Below, in pieces: positions 52,252-60,298 of a stretch of 64,000 nt of DNA. A program made the position numbers and the translations under genes. Within the stretch, counting starts at the first letter, position 1. Every line of letters starts with the position of its first letter. The notes beneath the pieces are model-generated. The model was not told the origin of the DNA. It did no database searches and saw only the letters and a program-made list of their open reading frames with translations. The stretch lies in NCBI RefSeq assembly GCF_018449545.1, contig NZ_JAAVUR010000023.1, positions 1 through 64,000 of the forward strand, read 5' to 3'. The DNA is from Granulicella sp. dw_53. Its GTDB lineage: Bacteria; Acidobacteriota; Terriglobia; Terriglobales; Acidobacteriaceae.

Positions 52252-52368
52252 CCTCCACCTTTTCACCACCGCAGGGCAGGACCTCCCCGTCGAGGTTCTG
52301 CCTTGTGGCATTTTAAAATGCCCATCGCACGAACTCCCCTCTCTGGCGTAGACTTAAAAGCGACACTT

Positions 52369-52842
52369 ATGCCTACCGCCGCCAACACCAAGAGCCCCAC
52401 AAAGATCATCGTCGCCACCGTCATCATCCTGGCCGCCGTCGCTTGGCTCACCTTCACCGGCGTACGCGACAACAAGAGCTACTACGTCACCATCTCCGAG
52501 CTCAACGCCATGGGCAGCAAGGCCTACGTCCGCCATCTCCGCGTCGCCGGAAACGTCGCCCCGGGCAGCATCCACCGCGTCGGAACCTCCGCCACCTTCC
52601 AGCTCCTCGAACAGGGCCGTTCCCTCCAGGTCAGCTACCAGGGCACAGAGCCCCCACCCGACACCTTCAAGGACGACGCCCAGGCCCTCGCCGTCGGAAC
52701 CTACGGCAAAGACGGCGTCTTCCACGCCACCCAGCTCCAGGCCAAGTGCGCCTCCAAGTACGCCCCCGCAGCCCCCGGCGCAACGCCCAACGGAATGGCT
52801 AAGCCCACCACCACCGCCACGGCACTTCCCCGCACCCGCTAA
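52369..52842 (+). CDS. ccmE: Cytochrome c maturation heme chaperone CcmE (CxxxY type)
   Basis: A 157-residue membrane-anchored heme chaperone. One N-terminal helix (IIVATVIILAAVAWLTFTG) precedes an OB-fold domain with RVAGNVAPGSIHRVG and FKDDAQALAVGTYGKDGVF. In E. coli the heme is bound covalently by His of an HxxxY motif; here the site is AKCASKY, that is CxxxY (Cys 127, Tyr 131), the variant reported for some archaeal and deltaproteobacterial CcmE proteins. A Thr/Pro/Ala tail follows. The start has no clear ribosome site. It is the first gene of the ccm group. Confidence 0.88.
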   Translation: MPTAANTKSPTKIIVATVIILAAVAWLTFTGVRDNKSYYVTISELNAMGSKAYVRHLRVAGNVAPGSIHRVGTSATFQLLEQGRSLQVSYQGTEPPPDTFKDDAQALAVGTYGKDGVFHATQLQAKCASKYAPAAPGATPNGMAKPTTTATALPRTR

Positions 52843-52864
52843 ACTCGATTGATGCCGATAACCG

Positions 52865-53569
52865 ATGCCGATGACCGCGCAGCCCATCTCTAGCGCCCCC
52901 ATCATCGCCGCCGAGCTCCACTCCGTCTCCCGCATCTACGGCGGATTCGCCGCCCTCCGCAACCTCTCCGCCACCTTCAACGCCGGCTCCTGCACCATGA
53001 TCCTCGGCGAAAACGGCGCTGGAAAATCCACACTCCTCCGCGTCCTCGCCGGCCTCATCACCCCCACCCGCGGAACCGTCAGCATCTTCTCCCAATCCCC
53101 CCAGCAACAACGCCGCCGCATCGCCTACATGAGCCACGCCCCCATGCTCTACGACGAGCTCACCGCCCTCGAAAACCTCAACTACTTCGCCCGCCTTTAC
53201 AGCGTCGGCAAATGCGCCTGCGTCGGCTCCCCCGAGATGGCCCTCCGCGCCGTCGGCCTCGACCCTGCCCTCACCCGCACCGTCGGCCAATACTCGCAAG
53301 GCATGCGTCAGCGCGCCTCCCTCGCCCGCGTCCTCCAGTCCGACCCCGAGATCCTCCTCCTCGACGAGCCCTTCTCCAACCTGGACGTCGCCTCCGCCCA
53401 CCAGATGGTCGAGCTCCTCGCCGACTTCCGCACCTGGCCCCACCCCTCCGGCACCGCCCGCACCATCCTCCTCACCACCCATCAGGCCCACCTCGCCCAG
53501 TCCCTCGCCGACCGCACCATCACCATGCTCGCCGGTCAGATCGCCTCCAGCACCGAGGCCGCAGCGTGA
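52865..53569 (+). CDS. ccmA: Heme exporter ATPase CcmA
   Basis: A 234-residue ABC ATPase that works with CcmB in the heme-handling step of System I cytochrome c maturation. Walker A is GENGAGKST, the signature YSQGMRQR, Walker B ILLLDEP, and the switch histidine is in LTTHQ. A short insertion VGKCACVGSPEMA lies before the signature. In-frame ATGs at 52865 and 52871 are both possible. Its stop overlaps the GTG of the next gene. Confidence 0.9.
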   Translation: MPMTAQPISSAPIIAAELHSVSRIYGGFAALRNLSATFNAGSCTMILGENGAGKSTLLRVLAGLITPTRGTVSIFSQSPQQQRRRIAYMSHAPMLYDELTALENLNYFARLYSVGKCACVGSPEMALRAVGLDPALTRTVGQYSQGMRQRASLARVLQSDPEILLLDEPFSNLDVASAHQMVELLADFRTWPHPSGTARTILLTTHQAHLAQSLADRTITMLAGQIASSTEAAA

Positions 53570-54078
53570 AGACCAGTTCGCCCGCAAAGACCAACGCCGC
53601 CCGCTTCCTCGACTCCCTCAACATCGCCTACGAGCTCCGCGCCTACGAGGTCGACCCCGAAGACCTCACCGCCATCTCCGTAGCCCACAAAATCAACCTT
53701 CCTCCTGAACAGGTCTTCAAAACCCTCGTAGCCCACACCAATACAAGCGACCACGTATTCGCCGCCATCCCCGGCGACTCCGAGCTCGACCTAAAAAAAC
53801 TAGCTCACGCCGCCGGAGCCAAAAAAACCGAACTCGTCTCCCTCAAAGAGGTCGAGCCGCTCACCGGATACATCCGTGGCGGAGTCACCGTCATGGCCGC
53901 CCGCAAGCCCTTCCCCGCCTTCGTCGACGAGGCCATCGAGCTCTTCGACCTCATCTCCGTCTCCGCCGGACAACGCGGCCTCCAGATCCTCCTCACCCCC
54001 GCCGACTACCTCCGCGCCACCGCCGCCACCCTCGCCGACCTCACCAAAGCTCCTCCCCGCCCCGGAGAGGCCCCATGA
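53566..54078 (+). CDS. ybaK: YbaK/EbsC-type Cys-tRNA(Pro) deacylase
   Basis: A 170-residue editing-domain protein that would hydrolyse mischarged Cys-tRNA(Pro). Family blocks are NAARFLDSLNIAYELRAYEV, LPPEQVFKTLVA, IPGDSELDLKKLAHAAGAKK, GYIRGGVTVMAARKPFPAFV and a terminal GLQILLTPADYL. The start is a GTG overlapping the ccmA stop by four bases, and its own stop overlaps the ccmB ATG, so it is embedded in the ccm operon. The frame is open further upstream within ccmA, but that part is Arg/Pro-rich shadow. Confidence 0.88.
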   Translation: MKTSSPAKTNAARFLDSLNIAYELRAYEVDPEDLTAISVAHKINLPPEQVFKTLVAHTNTSDHVFAAIPGDSELDLKKLAHAAGAKKTELVSLKEVEPLTGYIRGGVTVMAARKPFPAFVDEAIELFDLISVSAGQRGLQILLTPADYLRATAATLADLTKAPPRPGEAP

Positions 54079-54764
54079 ACTATCTCCACCATCTCCTCAA
54101 CCACCTACGCAAAGACCTCCGCCTCGAATGGCGCTCCCGCGACTCCATTAACGGGATGCTCTTCTTCGCCCTCCTCGTCGTCGCCATCTTCGCCCTGGCC
54201 TTCGACCCCACCGCCTACCCCACCACCACCCGCCAAATCTCCGGCGGAGTCCTCTGGGTCGCCATCCTCTTCGCCTCCGTCACCGCGCTCAACCAGTCCT
54301 GGACCCGCGAGCAGCGCAACCAGCTCCTCGACGCCCAGCGCATGGCCCCCTCGCCAGCCTCCGCGCTCTTCCTCGGCAAAGCCCTAGCCAATCTCGCCTT
54401 CGTCCTCAGCGTCGAGATCGTCCTCGCCCCCATCTTCATCATCTTCTACAACCTTCACGCCCTCGGAAACGTCGCCCTGCTCGCCCTCATTCTGCCGCTC
54501 GGCACCTGGGCCCTGGTTGTCAACGGAACGTTCTTCGCAGCTCTGGGCCTGCGCGCCCGCAACCGCGAGCTCCTCCTGCCCTTGCTGCTCTTCCCCATCT
54601 CCCTGCCCGCGCTGCTCGCCATGGTCCAGTCCACCACCGGCATCCTCACCAACGACATCGACCCCATCCAGATCGGCCTTTGGATCAAGCAGCTCGCCGT
54701 CTACGACATCATCTTCACCACCCTCTGCATCCTGCTCTTCGAGACCATCCTCAACGCCGAGTAG
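54075..54764 (+). CDS. ccmB: Heme exporter permease CcmB
   Basis: A 229-residue integral membrane protein with about six helices, partner of CcmA. It begins HHLLNHLRKDLRLEWRSRDS, the typical CcmB amphipathic entry, followed by MLFFALLVVAIFALAF. RISTGILT-like and FPISLPALLAMVQSTTG regions are in place. The ATG overlaps the ybaK stop (ATGA). The next ccm gene is 1.2 kb away beyond a reverse-strand SDR. Confidence 0.88.
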   Translation: MNYLHHLLNHLRKDLRLEWRSRDSINGMLFFALLVVAIFALAFDPTAYPTTTRQISGGVLWVAILFASVTALNQSWTREQRNQLLDAQRMAPSPASALFLGKALANLAFVLSVEIVLAPIFIIFYNLHALGNVALLALILPLGTWALVVNGTFFAALGLRARNRELLLPLLLFPISLPALLAMVQSTTGILTNDIDPIQIGLWIKQLAVYDIIFTTLCILLFETILNAE

Positions 54765-54776
54765 CGTTATCTAAAT

Positions 54777-55529
54777 CTAGCGATAGATGGGAGCTCCCAA
54801 CGGCGCCCCCGTCGCCCCACCATCGATGACAATCTCGCTCGCCTGAATAAACGAAGACTCCTGCGACGCAAGAAACAACACCGCGTTGGCCACCTCCGCC
54901 GCATGGCCCACCCGGCCCAACGGAATAGATCTCGTCAAAGCCTTATAGGACCCGCCATTCGCTGCATCCAACAGAGGCGTATCCACCGATCCTGGAGTGA
55001 TCACGTTCACTCGAATGCCAAGCGGAGAAAGCTCCGAAGCCAGCACCCTCGCCATCGTCCGCACCGCAGCTTTGCTCGCCGCATAGGCGGACAAGCCCGG
55101 TCGGCCATTTACGTTCTGGATCGAACTGCTGAGAATCACCGAAGCCCCGTGGCTGAGGTAAGGCAGGCAAGTCTGCACCAGGAAGAAGGTCGAGGTCACA
55201 TTCACGTTCAGAATCTTCTCGAAGAGTTCGTAGGGTGTGCTTCCCAGCGGTGTCCTCTGAGTGATCCCCGCATTCGCAAACACCACGTCCAGCTTGCCGA
55301 ACCGCTCCACCGTCTCCGCCACAAATCGCTCCATCCCTGGAAGATCCGTTACGTCCACCTTCACAATCAGCGCCTCTGGACCAAGTTCCTTCGCCGCCGC
55401 ATCCAGAGTCGTCCGGCTCCTGCCGGTAAGAGCGACCTTCGCCCCTTCGGCAATAAATCTCTTGGCCGTCGCCAATCCGATGCCGCTATTCCCACCCGTA
55501 ATCAGGGCAACCTTCCCCTTTAATCTCAT
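54777..55529 (-). CDS. Short-chain dehydrogenase/reductase
   Basis: A 250-residue classical SDR. The cofactor loop is TGGNSGIG (residues 10-17), NAGI follows near residue 85, and the catalytic Ser, Tyr and Lys lie in ILSSSIQNVNGRPGLSAYAASK. TGRSR after strand 2 favours NADPH over NADH. The C-terminal IDGGATGAP is usual. The substrate is unknown. The ATG at 55529 with GAGAGG upstream is preferred; the frame stays open to 55706. The gene interrupts the ccm group on the opposite strand. Confidence 0.9.
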   Translation of the reverse strand: MRLKGKVALITGGNSGIGLATAKRFIAEGAKVALTGRSRTTLDAAAKELGPEALIVKVDVTDLPGMERFVAETVERFGKLDVVFANAGITQRTPLGSTPYELFEKILNVNVTSTFFLVQTCLPYLSHGASVILSSSIQNVNGRPGLSAYAASKAAVRTMARVLASELSPLGIRVNVITPGSVDTPLLDAANGGSYKALTRSIPLGRVGHAAEVANAVLFLASQESSFIQASEIVIDGGATGAPLGAPIYR

Positions 55530-55937
55530 ACGATCTCGCCTCTCTTTTGCCCAGGAAAGTCGCTCGTGCCTTCTTCCACATAGATGTGAGGTCACCCGAA
55601 GAACTTGTTCGTTGGTGCAGTGGTTGAAGACACTCAAACCAGAAAAATATTCCCGCATTAATTCACTCGAAGCGCCGGGTCTTTCTGCCCCCGCCCCACA
55701 AGTCAAAAGGAATCTTTCTGCCCGTCCCGCAAGTCAAAAGGAAAGAGACAAGGGCAAAGGCAAGAACGGATGAAAAATATCTGGAACAATCCACCCCGCC
55801 TGCCCTAAGATCGCGCCTTTCACCCCATCGCAGAACTTCCGGTGGAGACAAACCGCTACCCCCAACGGCATCGAATAACGCACGTCCCGGCATCAAAGCA
55901 TCTTCAAGCAAGCTAAAATATCGTCTGGAGCACTCTC
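55530..55937. other. Divergent region between SDR and ccmC
   Basis: About 400 bases without a gene. Its main feature is the tandem duplication at 55680-55743. The rest shows no RNA or clear promoter. Confidence 0.5.
55680..55743 (+). repeat. Tandem duplication of about 32 bp upstream of ccmC
   Basis: Two adjacent units, 55680-55712 and 55713-55743, share TCTTTCTGCCC at one end and AAGTCAAAAGGAA at the other, differing by a few bases and a 2-nt indel between. They lie about 200 bases before ccmC and may be a duplicated regulatory site. Confidence 0.8.
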
Positions 55938-56711
55938 ATGGACCAGCGCACCCTCACCACACGGCGCATCCCCAGCCTCGCCACCCCCGCCTGGCTCCGA
56001 AATACGGCAGTTCTCTGGTTCATAGCCACCGTAGCCGTCCTCGTCGTAGGCTTCCGTCAAGCCCTCTTCATCGCGCCACCCGACGGCGAACTCGGCGACG
56101 TCCAGCGCATCTTCTACTACCACCTTTCCTTCGCCATCCTTGGCCTGATCTTCCCGTACATCAATCTCATCGCCTCGATCGCCTATCTTTACCTGCGCAA
56201 TCGCAACCCATTCAAAGCACTTGGAGCTGACGCCCTCGCCCTCGCCTCCGCTCAGGTCACTGTCCTCTACGTCTCCCTTCTCCTGGTTACAGGAATGCTC
56301 TATGGCCGCCCCGTCTGGGGCATCTGGTGGACCTGGGACGCCCGCCTCACGAGCTCCTTCATCCTCTGGCTGATCTACGTCAGCTACCTCCTCACCCGGA
56401 AGCTCGCCCCATCCGAACAGATCGCGCCTCTCTCCGCGGTGCTCGCCATCTTCGCCGCGGTAGACGTTCCCATCGTCTTCATGTCGATCCGCTGGTGGCG
56501 CACCCAGCATCCCGCGCCGGTCTTCGCTGGCGGAGAAAAATCTGGCCTCGACCCCAGCATGTACCCCCCAGTCCTCTGGAATCTGGCCGGCTGGTTCATG
56601 TGGGGCATCTTCATCATGGCCTTCCGCTTCTTCATCGAGCGCCGCCGCCAGCGCATCGAGCAGGAACAAGCCCTCCGCACCATCGAAGCATCCCTCGAGG
56701 AGCCCCAATGA
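55938..56711 (+). CDS. ccmC: Heme export/handling protein CcmC
   Basis: A 257-residue, six-helix membrane protein of the CcmC/CcsA heme-handling family. The tryptophan-rich periplasmic signature is GIWWTWDARLT; conserved histidines are in YYHLSF and possibly WRTQHP. In System I, CcmC transfers heme to CcmE. GGAG lies seven bases before the ATG. The stop overlaps the start of ccmD. Confidence 0.92.
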   Translation: MDQRTLTTRRIPSLATPAWLRNTAVLWFIATVAVLVVGFRQALFIAPPDGELGDVQRIFYYHLSFAILGLIFPYINLIASIAYLYLRNRNPFKALGADALALASAQVTVLYVSLLLVTGMLYGRPVWGIWWTWDARLTSSFILWLIYVSYLLTRKLAPSEQIAPLSAVLAIFAAVDVPIVFMSIRWWRTQHPAPVFAGGEKSGLDPSMYPPVLWNLAGWFMWGIFIMAFRFFIERRRQRIEQEQALRTIEASLEEPQ

Positions 56712-56851
56712 CCTGGAAGTCCATCTTCGACCTCTCCACCATGCAGCACCAGCACATCGTCTACACCTACGCCGGAGTCCTCCTGGTCCAGGCCGCCTAT
56801 CTGGCTCGCCTCATCTACGCCTGGACCCACCCCACCCTCCCACAACCCTAA
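56708..56851 (+). CDS. ccmD: CcmD-like small membrane protein
   Basis: A 47-residue protein overlapping ccmC by four bases (ATGA). It has a short hydrophilic start, HQHIVYTYAGVLLVQAAYLA as the membrane helix, and a Pro-rich end. CcmD proteins are small, follow ccmC, start with an H..YV..AY pattern and help release holo-CcmE; size, position and pattern all fit, although sequence conservation in this family is low. Confidence 0.72.
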   Translation: MTWKSIFDLSTMQHQHIVYTYAGVLLVQAAYLARLIYAWTHPTLPQP

Positions 56852-56860
56852 CCCCGCCCA

Positions 56861-56936
56861 AACCCGGGTGCCCCACCCTATTTGCAGTCTCATCGCAAAT
56901 AGGGTGGGGTATCGTGCGAAGCACGACCGCCTTCCT
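56861..56936. repeat. Interspersed palindromic repeat, copy 1
   Basis: A 76-bp element with a perfect 15-bp stem (56871-56885 with 56895-56909) and 9-nt loop AGTCTCATC, flanked by AACCCGGGTG and by TATCGTGCGAAGCACGACCG. A near-identical copy is at 62218-62294. It lies between the convergent ccmD and methyltransferase genes and may also terminate transcription. It resembles REP-type elements. Confidence 0.88.
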
Positions 56937-57040
56937 CCCCCAGCCCAAAACTCCAAGTCGAACCGCACTCTTTCCCAACCGAAACGCCGTTGTCGCTCCC
57001 TCCACCCACCCCAAAGCCCGGCTGCCCGATTTGTGGAGAG

Positions 57041-57841
57041 TTAGCCTTTACGCCCCGTGTAACGGTAGATGGCGCACTCCTCGTCACCGGTTGATCCATA
57101 CTCCTTTTGGGCAGCGATGGCAGCCAGATCCGCAACGTGGTCTTCAGGCGACATAGGGACAGAGCCAAGGAAGAGCCGTGTGAACGCCGGGTGGTGATCC
57201 AGGACGACGCGGCACTCCGCGTTGACGTAGAGGATGTCCAGCGCAGGAGGAACGTCGGGATGCTTAACAACCTGCGCGGCGAACTGGGTCTCGATGCGGC
57301 GGAGAAGTGTTCTTAGGACAGGTGCCTCAAACGGGTGAAAGAGGAAAGCCAGACAAGGTCCGAGGGGGAGTTTGAAGGTAAGGGCGTCCTGCTGGAGGAG
57401 GCGTGTAGGAGCAAGGCGCGGGGCAGTCGGGTCAGCGAGGTGGGCGGCGAGCCAGAGGTCGAGGTTGCGCTGAGCGATCACGGCAAGGTCGGGGTTGAGC
57501 TCGATGCCGATGACCTGGCGGAAGGGCAGCTCGGTCGCAACCAGCATGGCGCGGCCTTTGCCAGCACCGAAGTCGATGAAGCTGTAGTCGTAGATCGGTT
57601 GGGGCGGCGGAGACTCACGCCAGCGGTCGATGAGGCTGCGGAGGATGCTGGGCGCAACGCCGTAGTAGGCGGTGACATGCTCGTCGTTGGGGTGGCCAGT
57701 GACGAGGTTGGCGGCAGGAACCAGCCCGCTGGTGTCAACCCCATGAGCTAGATCAAAGGGATGAATAGGTGTGGTGGTGAGCTTGAGAAGATCGCGCGGG
57801 CGCTTCTTAGGCGGAACAAGGGTAGGTCTTTGCATACTCAT
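57041..57841 (-). CDS. SAM-dependent methyltransferase-like protein
   Basis: A 266-residue class I methyltransferase fold protein. Motif I is FIDFGAGKGRAML (about residues 88-100), followed by the acidic strand VIGIELNP and a post-motif LLQQDALTFKLP. FLFHPFEAPVL takes the place of motif IV. The substrate is unknown. It is the last gene of a tight minus-strand run (10 bases from the DUF59 gene). Confidence 0.82.
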   Translation of the reverse strand: MSMQRPTLVPPKKRPRDLLKLTTTPIHPFDLAHGVDTSGLVPAANLVTGHPNDEHVTAYYGVAPSILRSLIDRWRESPPPQPIYDYSFIDFGAGKGRAMLVATELPFRQVIGIELNPDLAVIAQRNLDLWLAAHLADPTAPRLAPTRLLQQDALTFKLPLGPCLAFLFHPFEAPVLRTLLRRIETQFAAQVVKHPDVPPALDILYVNAECRVVLDHHPAFTRLFLGSVPMSPEDHVADLAAIAAQKEYGSTGDEECAIYRYTGRKG

Positions 57842-57851
57842 CTGGACACGG

Positions 57852-58238
57852 TCATCGGATGACCTTGGGGCTGATCTGAATCAAGCTCGGATTGCCATCG
57901 AGACCCAAGAGTCGCCGGCCCGCCGGAGTAATGTTTTGCGGAGTCCAGGCGGGAGCGTCGATGAGGGTGACTTCGGAGCGAAAGACCTGTTCGAGCCCGG
58001 CGAGGCGATTCTGGATCTGTGCCGAAAGCTGGGCTGCCGCAGCTTCGTCCTTCGTGGTCGGCGTAACGGCAACGATGACGCTGTACCGCGTAGGAACTCC
58101 GGGGATGTTGGCTCCGGGGGCGTCAGGGTCAGGCGCGAGGGCGATCTCTCGCACGAGGCCGAGGTCCACAATGTTGCACGGGATCGCTGGGTCGTAGCAG
58201 TCGCGGAGCGCAGCCTGAATGTCGGCGGTGGAGAGCAT
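57852..58238 (-). CDS. DUF59/MIP18-like iron-sulfur assembly factor (SufT-like)
   Basis: A 128-residue protein with a DUF59 domain: DIQAALRDCYDPAIPCNIVD, LGLVREIALAPD, and a second half with SEVTLIDAPAWTPQNIT. The group includes SufT and PaaD-type proteins that help mature or insert Fe-S clusters. The usual conserved Cys in the second half is replaced by this Trp-Thr-Pro context. The start at 58238 is chosen because the upstream open frame is low-complexity and overlaps the neighbouring gene's end. Confidence 0.8.
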   Translation of the reverse strand: MLSTADIQAALRDCYDPAIPCNIVDLGLVREIALAPDPDAPGANIPGVPTRYSVIVAVTPTTKDEAAAAQLSAQIQNRLAGLEQVFRSEVTLIDAPAWTPQNITPAGRRLLGLDGNPSLIQISPKVIR

Positions 58239-58266
58239 CTGTCTTGATGATAGATGCTGCTGCGAG

Positions 58267-59301
58267 CTAGTGGATGCCGCCGGCGGCGGCTGATGCGGGA
58301 GTTGAGGCCCAGGCGAGACCGTCGGCTCCATTGCCGGCGTCGATGATCGATTGGACCTTCCACGTAGTGAGGTCCACAGCAGCGACCTGATGGCTGACGT
58401 TGCAGGAGACATAGGCGACCTTGCCATCCGGACGGATCAGGACCTCCTGCGGCGCGCTCGGGACGTCGATGGTACGGACGATGGTGAGCGTGGCGAGATC
58501 GATGACAGCGAGCTTAGCCGCGTTCGGAAGGGTGAGGAGGAGGTAGCGGCCGTCGTGCGTGGGAGCGCTGCCATAGCCGGTCGCGGGGAGCGGGACCCAG
58601 GTCTTGAGCTTGCGAGTCGAGGTATCGATCACCGCGAGGCGCGGCGTCTTCCAGTCGGAGGTGAAGAGGAGCTTGTCGTCGTTCGAGATCGAGATGCGCT
58701 GGACCTTGAGGCTGTCAGGCGAGCCGATAGGGATGACGGCGAGGGTCTTGTGCGCATCAAGATCCAGGACCGAGACAGAGGCAGCCCCGACGTTGGTGGT
58801 GTAGGCATATTTTCCGCTATGCGAGAGGGCGAACATGTGCGACTCGGGCGCGCCAGTGGGGATTGTGTAGAGGATCTTGAGGGTCTTAGGATCGATGGCC
58901 GTGATGGACTGATCGAGCTCGGTGCTGACGTAGAGCACGTTGCGGTGGGTGTCGTAGACCGGCAGATGGGGTCGGACGCCGTGGCCGAAGTCGACGGTGT
59001 TGATGATCTTGCGAGAGGCGATGTCGATGACGAGCATCTCGTGGCCATCAGTGCCGGGGCGGCCTACTCCTGCGTTGCCGTAGATGGGGAGGTAGGCGGT
59101 GCGGCCGTCGGGGGAGGCGGCTACCTCGTGCCCGGTGATGCGCTCTTCCGCGATGGCCGCGGTCTGATGGGCGCTGGCGGCGTCGATAACGGAGAGGGTG
59201 CGATCCTTCTGGTTGGCGACGAGCAGCGTGCCCTGAGCGCAGGCGCAGGTGGATGCAAGAGCCAGGGAGAGCAGAGAGCCGGCGACAAGGCGAATCTTCA
59301 T
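58267..59301 (-). CDS. Secreted YncE-like beta-propeller protein
   Basis: A 344-residue exported protein with signal peptide (VAGSLLSLALASTCACAQ) and seven-blade YVTN-type repeats: LLVANQKDRTLSVIDAAS, NVLYVSTELDQSITAIDP, YAYTTNVGAASVSVLDLD, LLFTSDWKTPRLAVIDTS and VAYVSCNVSHQVAAVDLT. Such proteins are thought to bind ligands or act as surface proteins; no enzyme motif is seen. It is part of the minus-strand run between the polyprenyl synthase and DUF59 genes. Confidence 0.88.
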   Translation of the reverse strand: MKIRLVAGSLLSLALASTCACAQGTLLVANQKDRTLSVIDAASAHQTAAIAEERITGHEVAASPDGRTAYLPIYGNAGVGRPGTDGHEMLVIDIASRKIINTVDFGHGVRPHLPVYDTHRNVLYVSTELDQSITAIDPKTLKILYTIPTGAPESHMFALSHSGKYAYTTNVGAASVSVLDLDAHKTLAVIPIGSPDSLKVQRISISNDDKLLFTSDWKTPRLAVIDTSTRKLKTWVPLPATGYGSAPTHDGRYLLLTLPNAAKLAVIDLATLTIVRTIDVPSAPQEVLIRPDGKVAYVSCNVSHQVAAVDLTTWKVQSIIDAGNGADGLAWASTPASAAAGGIH

Positions 59302-59358
59302 AGGCCGCGAGTTTACACGGTGAAGAAGACGTCAGGATAGAGGCAGGCTTTGCCGCTG

Positions 59359-60288
59359 CTAATTTTTTCTCTCAACCAGATACAAGGCGAGGGACTTGAG
59401 CGGAGTAGCGGCATCGCCGAAGGGGGCGAGAGCTTCAAAGGCGTCGGCGATAAGCTGCTCGGCGTCTTTGAGGGACTGGTCGATCCCGTAGACGGCGGGC
59501 CAGGTGGCCTTGATGCTGGCGGTGTCCTTGCCTGCGGTCTTGCCGAGTTCCGCAGAGCTTTGGGTCATATCGAGCACGTCGTCGACGATCTGGAAGGCGA
59601 GGCCGGCCTTCTGGCCGAAGGTACGGAGGCGGTCGATGGTGTCGACAGACTCGCCTCCACCGGAGCCATAGAGGCCGCCAGAGACGATGCTGGTAGTGAT
59701 GAGTGCTCCGGTCTTGGCGCGGTGAATGGATTCGACCAGCTCCGCGGTTGGAGGCTGCCCTTCGGACTCGATGTCGACGACCTGGCCGCCGATCATGCCC
59801 GGAGGCAAGGGGCTGTTGGAGCCTACACCGGTGCCCACGGCGAGGGCGATGTCGCGCAGGATGGCCACGACCGCAGCGGGATTCGTGGGCAGAGAGGCAA
59901 TCGTCTGGAAGGCCAGGGTCTGCAGGGCGTCCCCCGCGAGGATGGCGATGGCCTCCCCAAAGAGGATGTGGCAGGTCGGCTGGCCGCGGCGGAGGTCATC
60001 GTCGTCCATGGCCGGCAGATCGTCGTGGATGAGGGAGTAGGTATGGAGCATCTCCACCGCTGCGCCTAGATCGGCTGCGCCTGCGGGGATCTCCTTTCCT
60101 CCGGCGACCATGCGGGCTGCTTCCATGCAAAGGATGGGGCGGAGGCGCTTGCCGCCGGCAAAAGTGCTGTGGCGCATGGCGCGGTGAATGGAGTGCGGAA
60201 GCGTGTCAGGGGATGGCAGAAGGCGTTCGAGGGCTGCGTCGGTGAGTTGAGCGCCGGAGGCGAGCAGGTCTTTGACTTTGGGATGCAT
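59359..60288 (-). CDS. Polyprenyl synthetase (farnesyl/geranylgeranyl diphosphate synthase type)
   Basis: A 309-residue trans-isoprenyl diphosphate synthase. FAGGKRLRPIL, the first Asp-rich motif HDDLPAMDDDDLRRG, and the second VDDVLD are intact. The DDxxxxD spacing and the residue context before the first motif fit bacterial FPP/GGPP synthases (IspA type) making C15 or C20 precursors. Product length cannot be fixed. It begins 10 bases after the membrane protein gene and is probably co-transcribed with it. Confidence 0.92.
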   Translation of the reverse strand: MHPKVKDLLASGAQLTDAALERLLPSPDTLPHSIHRAMRHSTFAGGKRLRPILCMEAARMVAGGKEIPAGAADLGAAVEMLHTYSLIHDDLPAMDDDDLRRGQPTCHILFGEAIAILAGDALQTLAFQTIASLPTNPAAVVAILRDIALAVGTGVGSNSPLPPGMIGGQVVDIESEGQPPTAELVESIHRAKTGALITTSIVSGGLYGSGGGESVDTIDRLRTFGQKAGLAFQIVDDVLDMTQSSAELGKTAGKDTASIKATWPAVYGIDQSLKDAEQLIADAFEALAPFGDAATPLKSLALYLVERKN

Positions 60289-60298
60289 CAGGTCTCGA

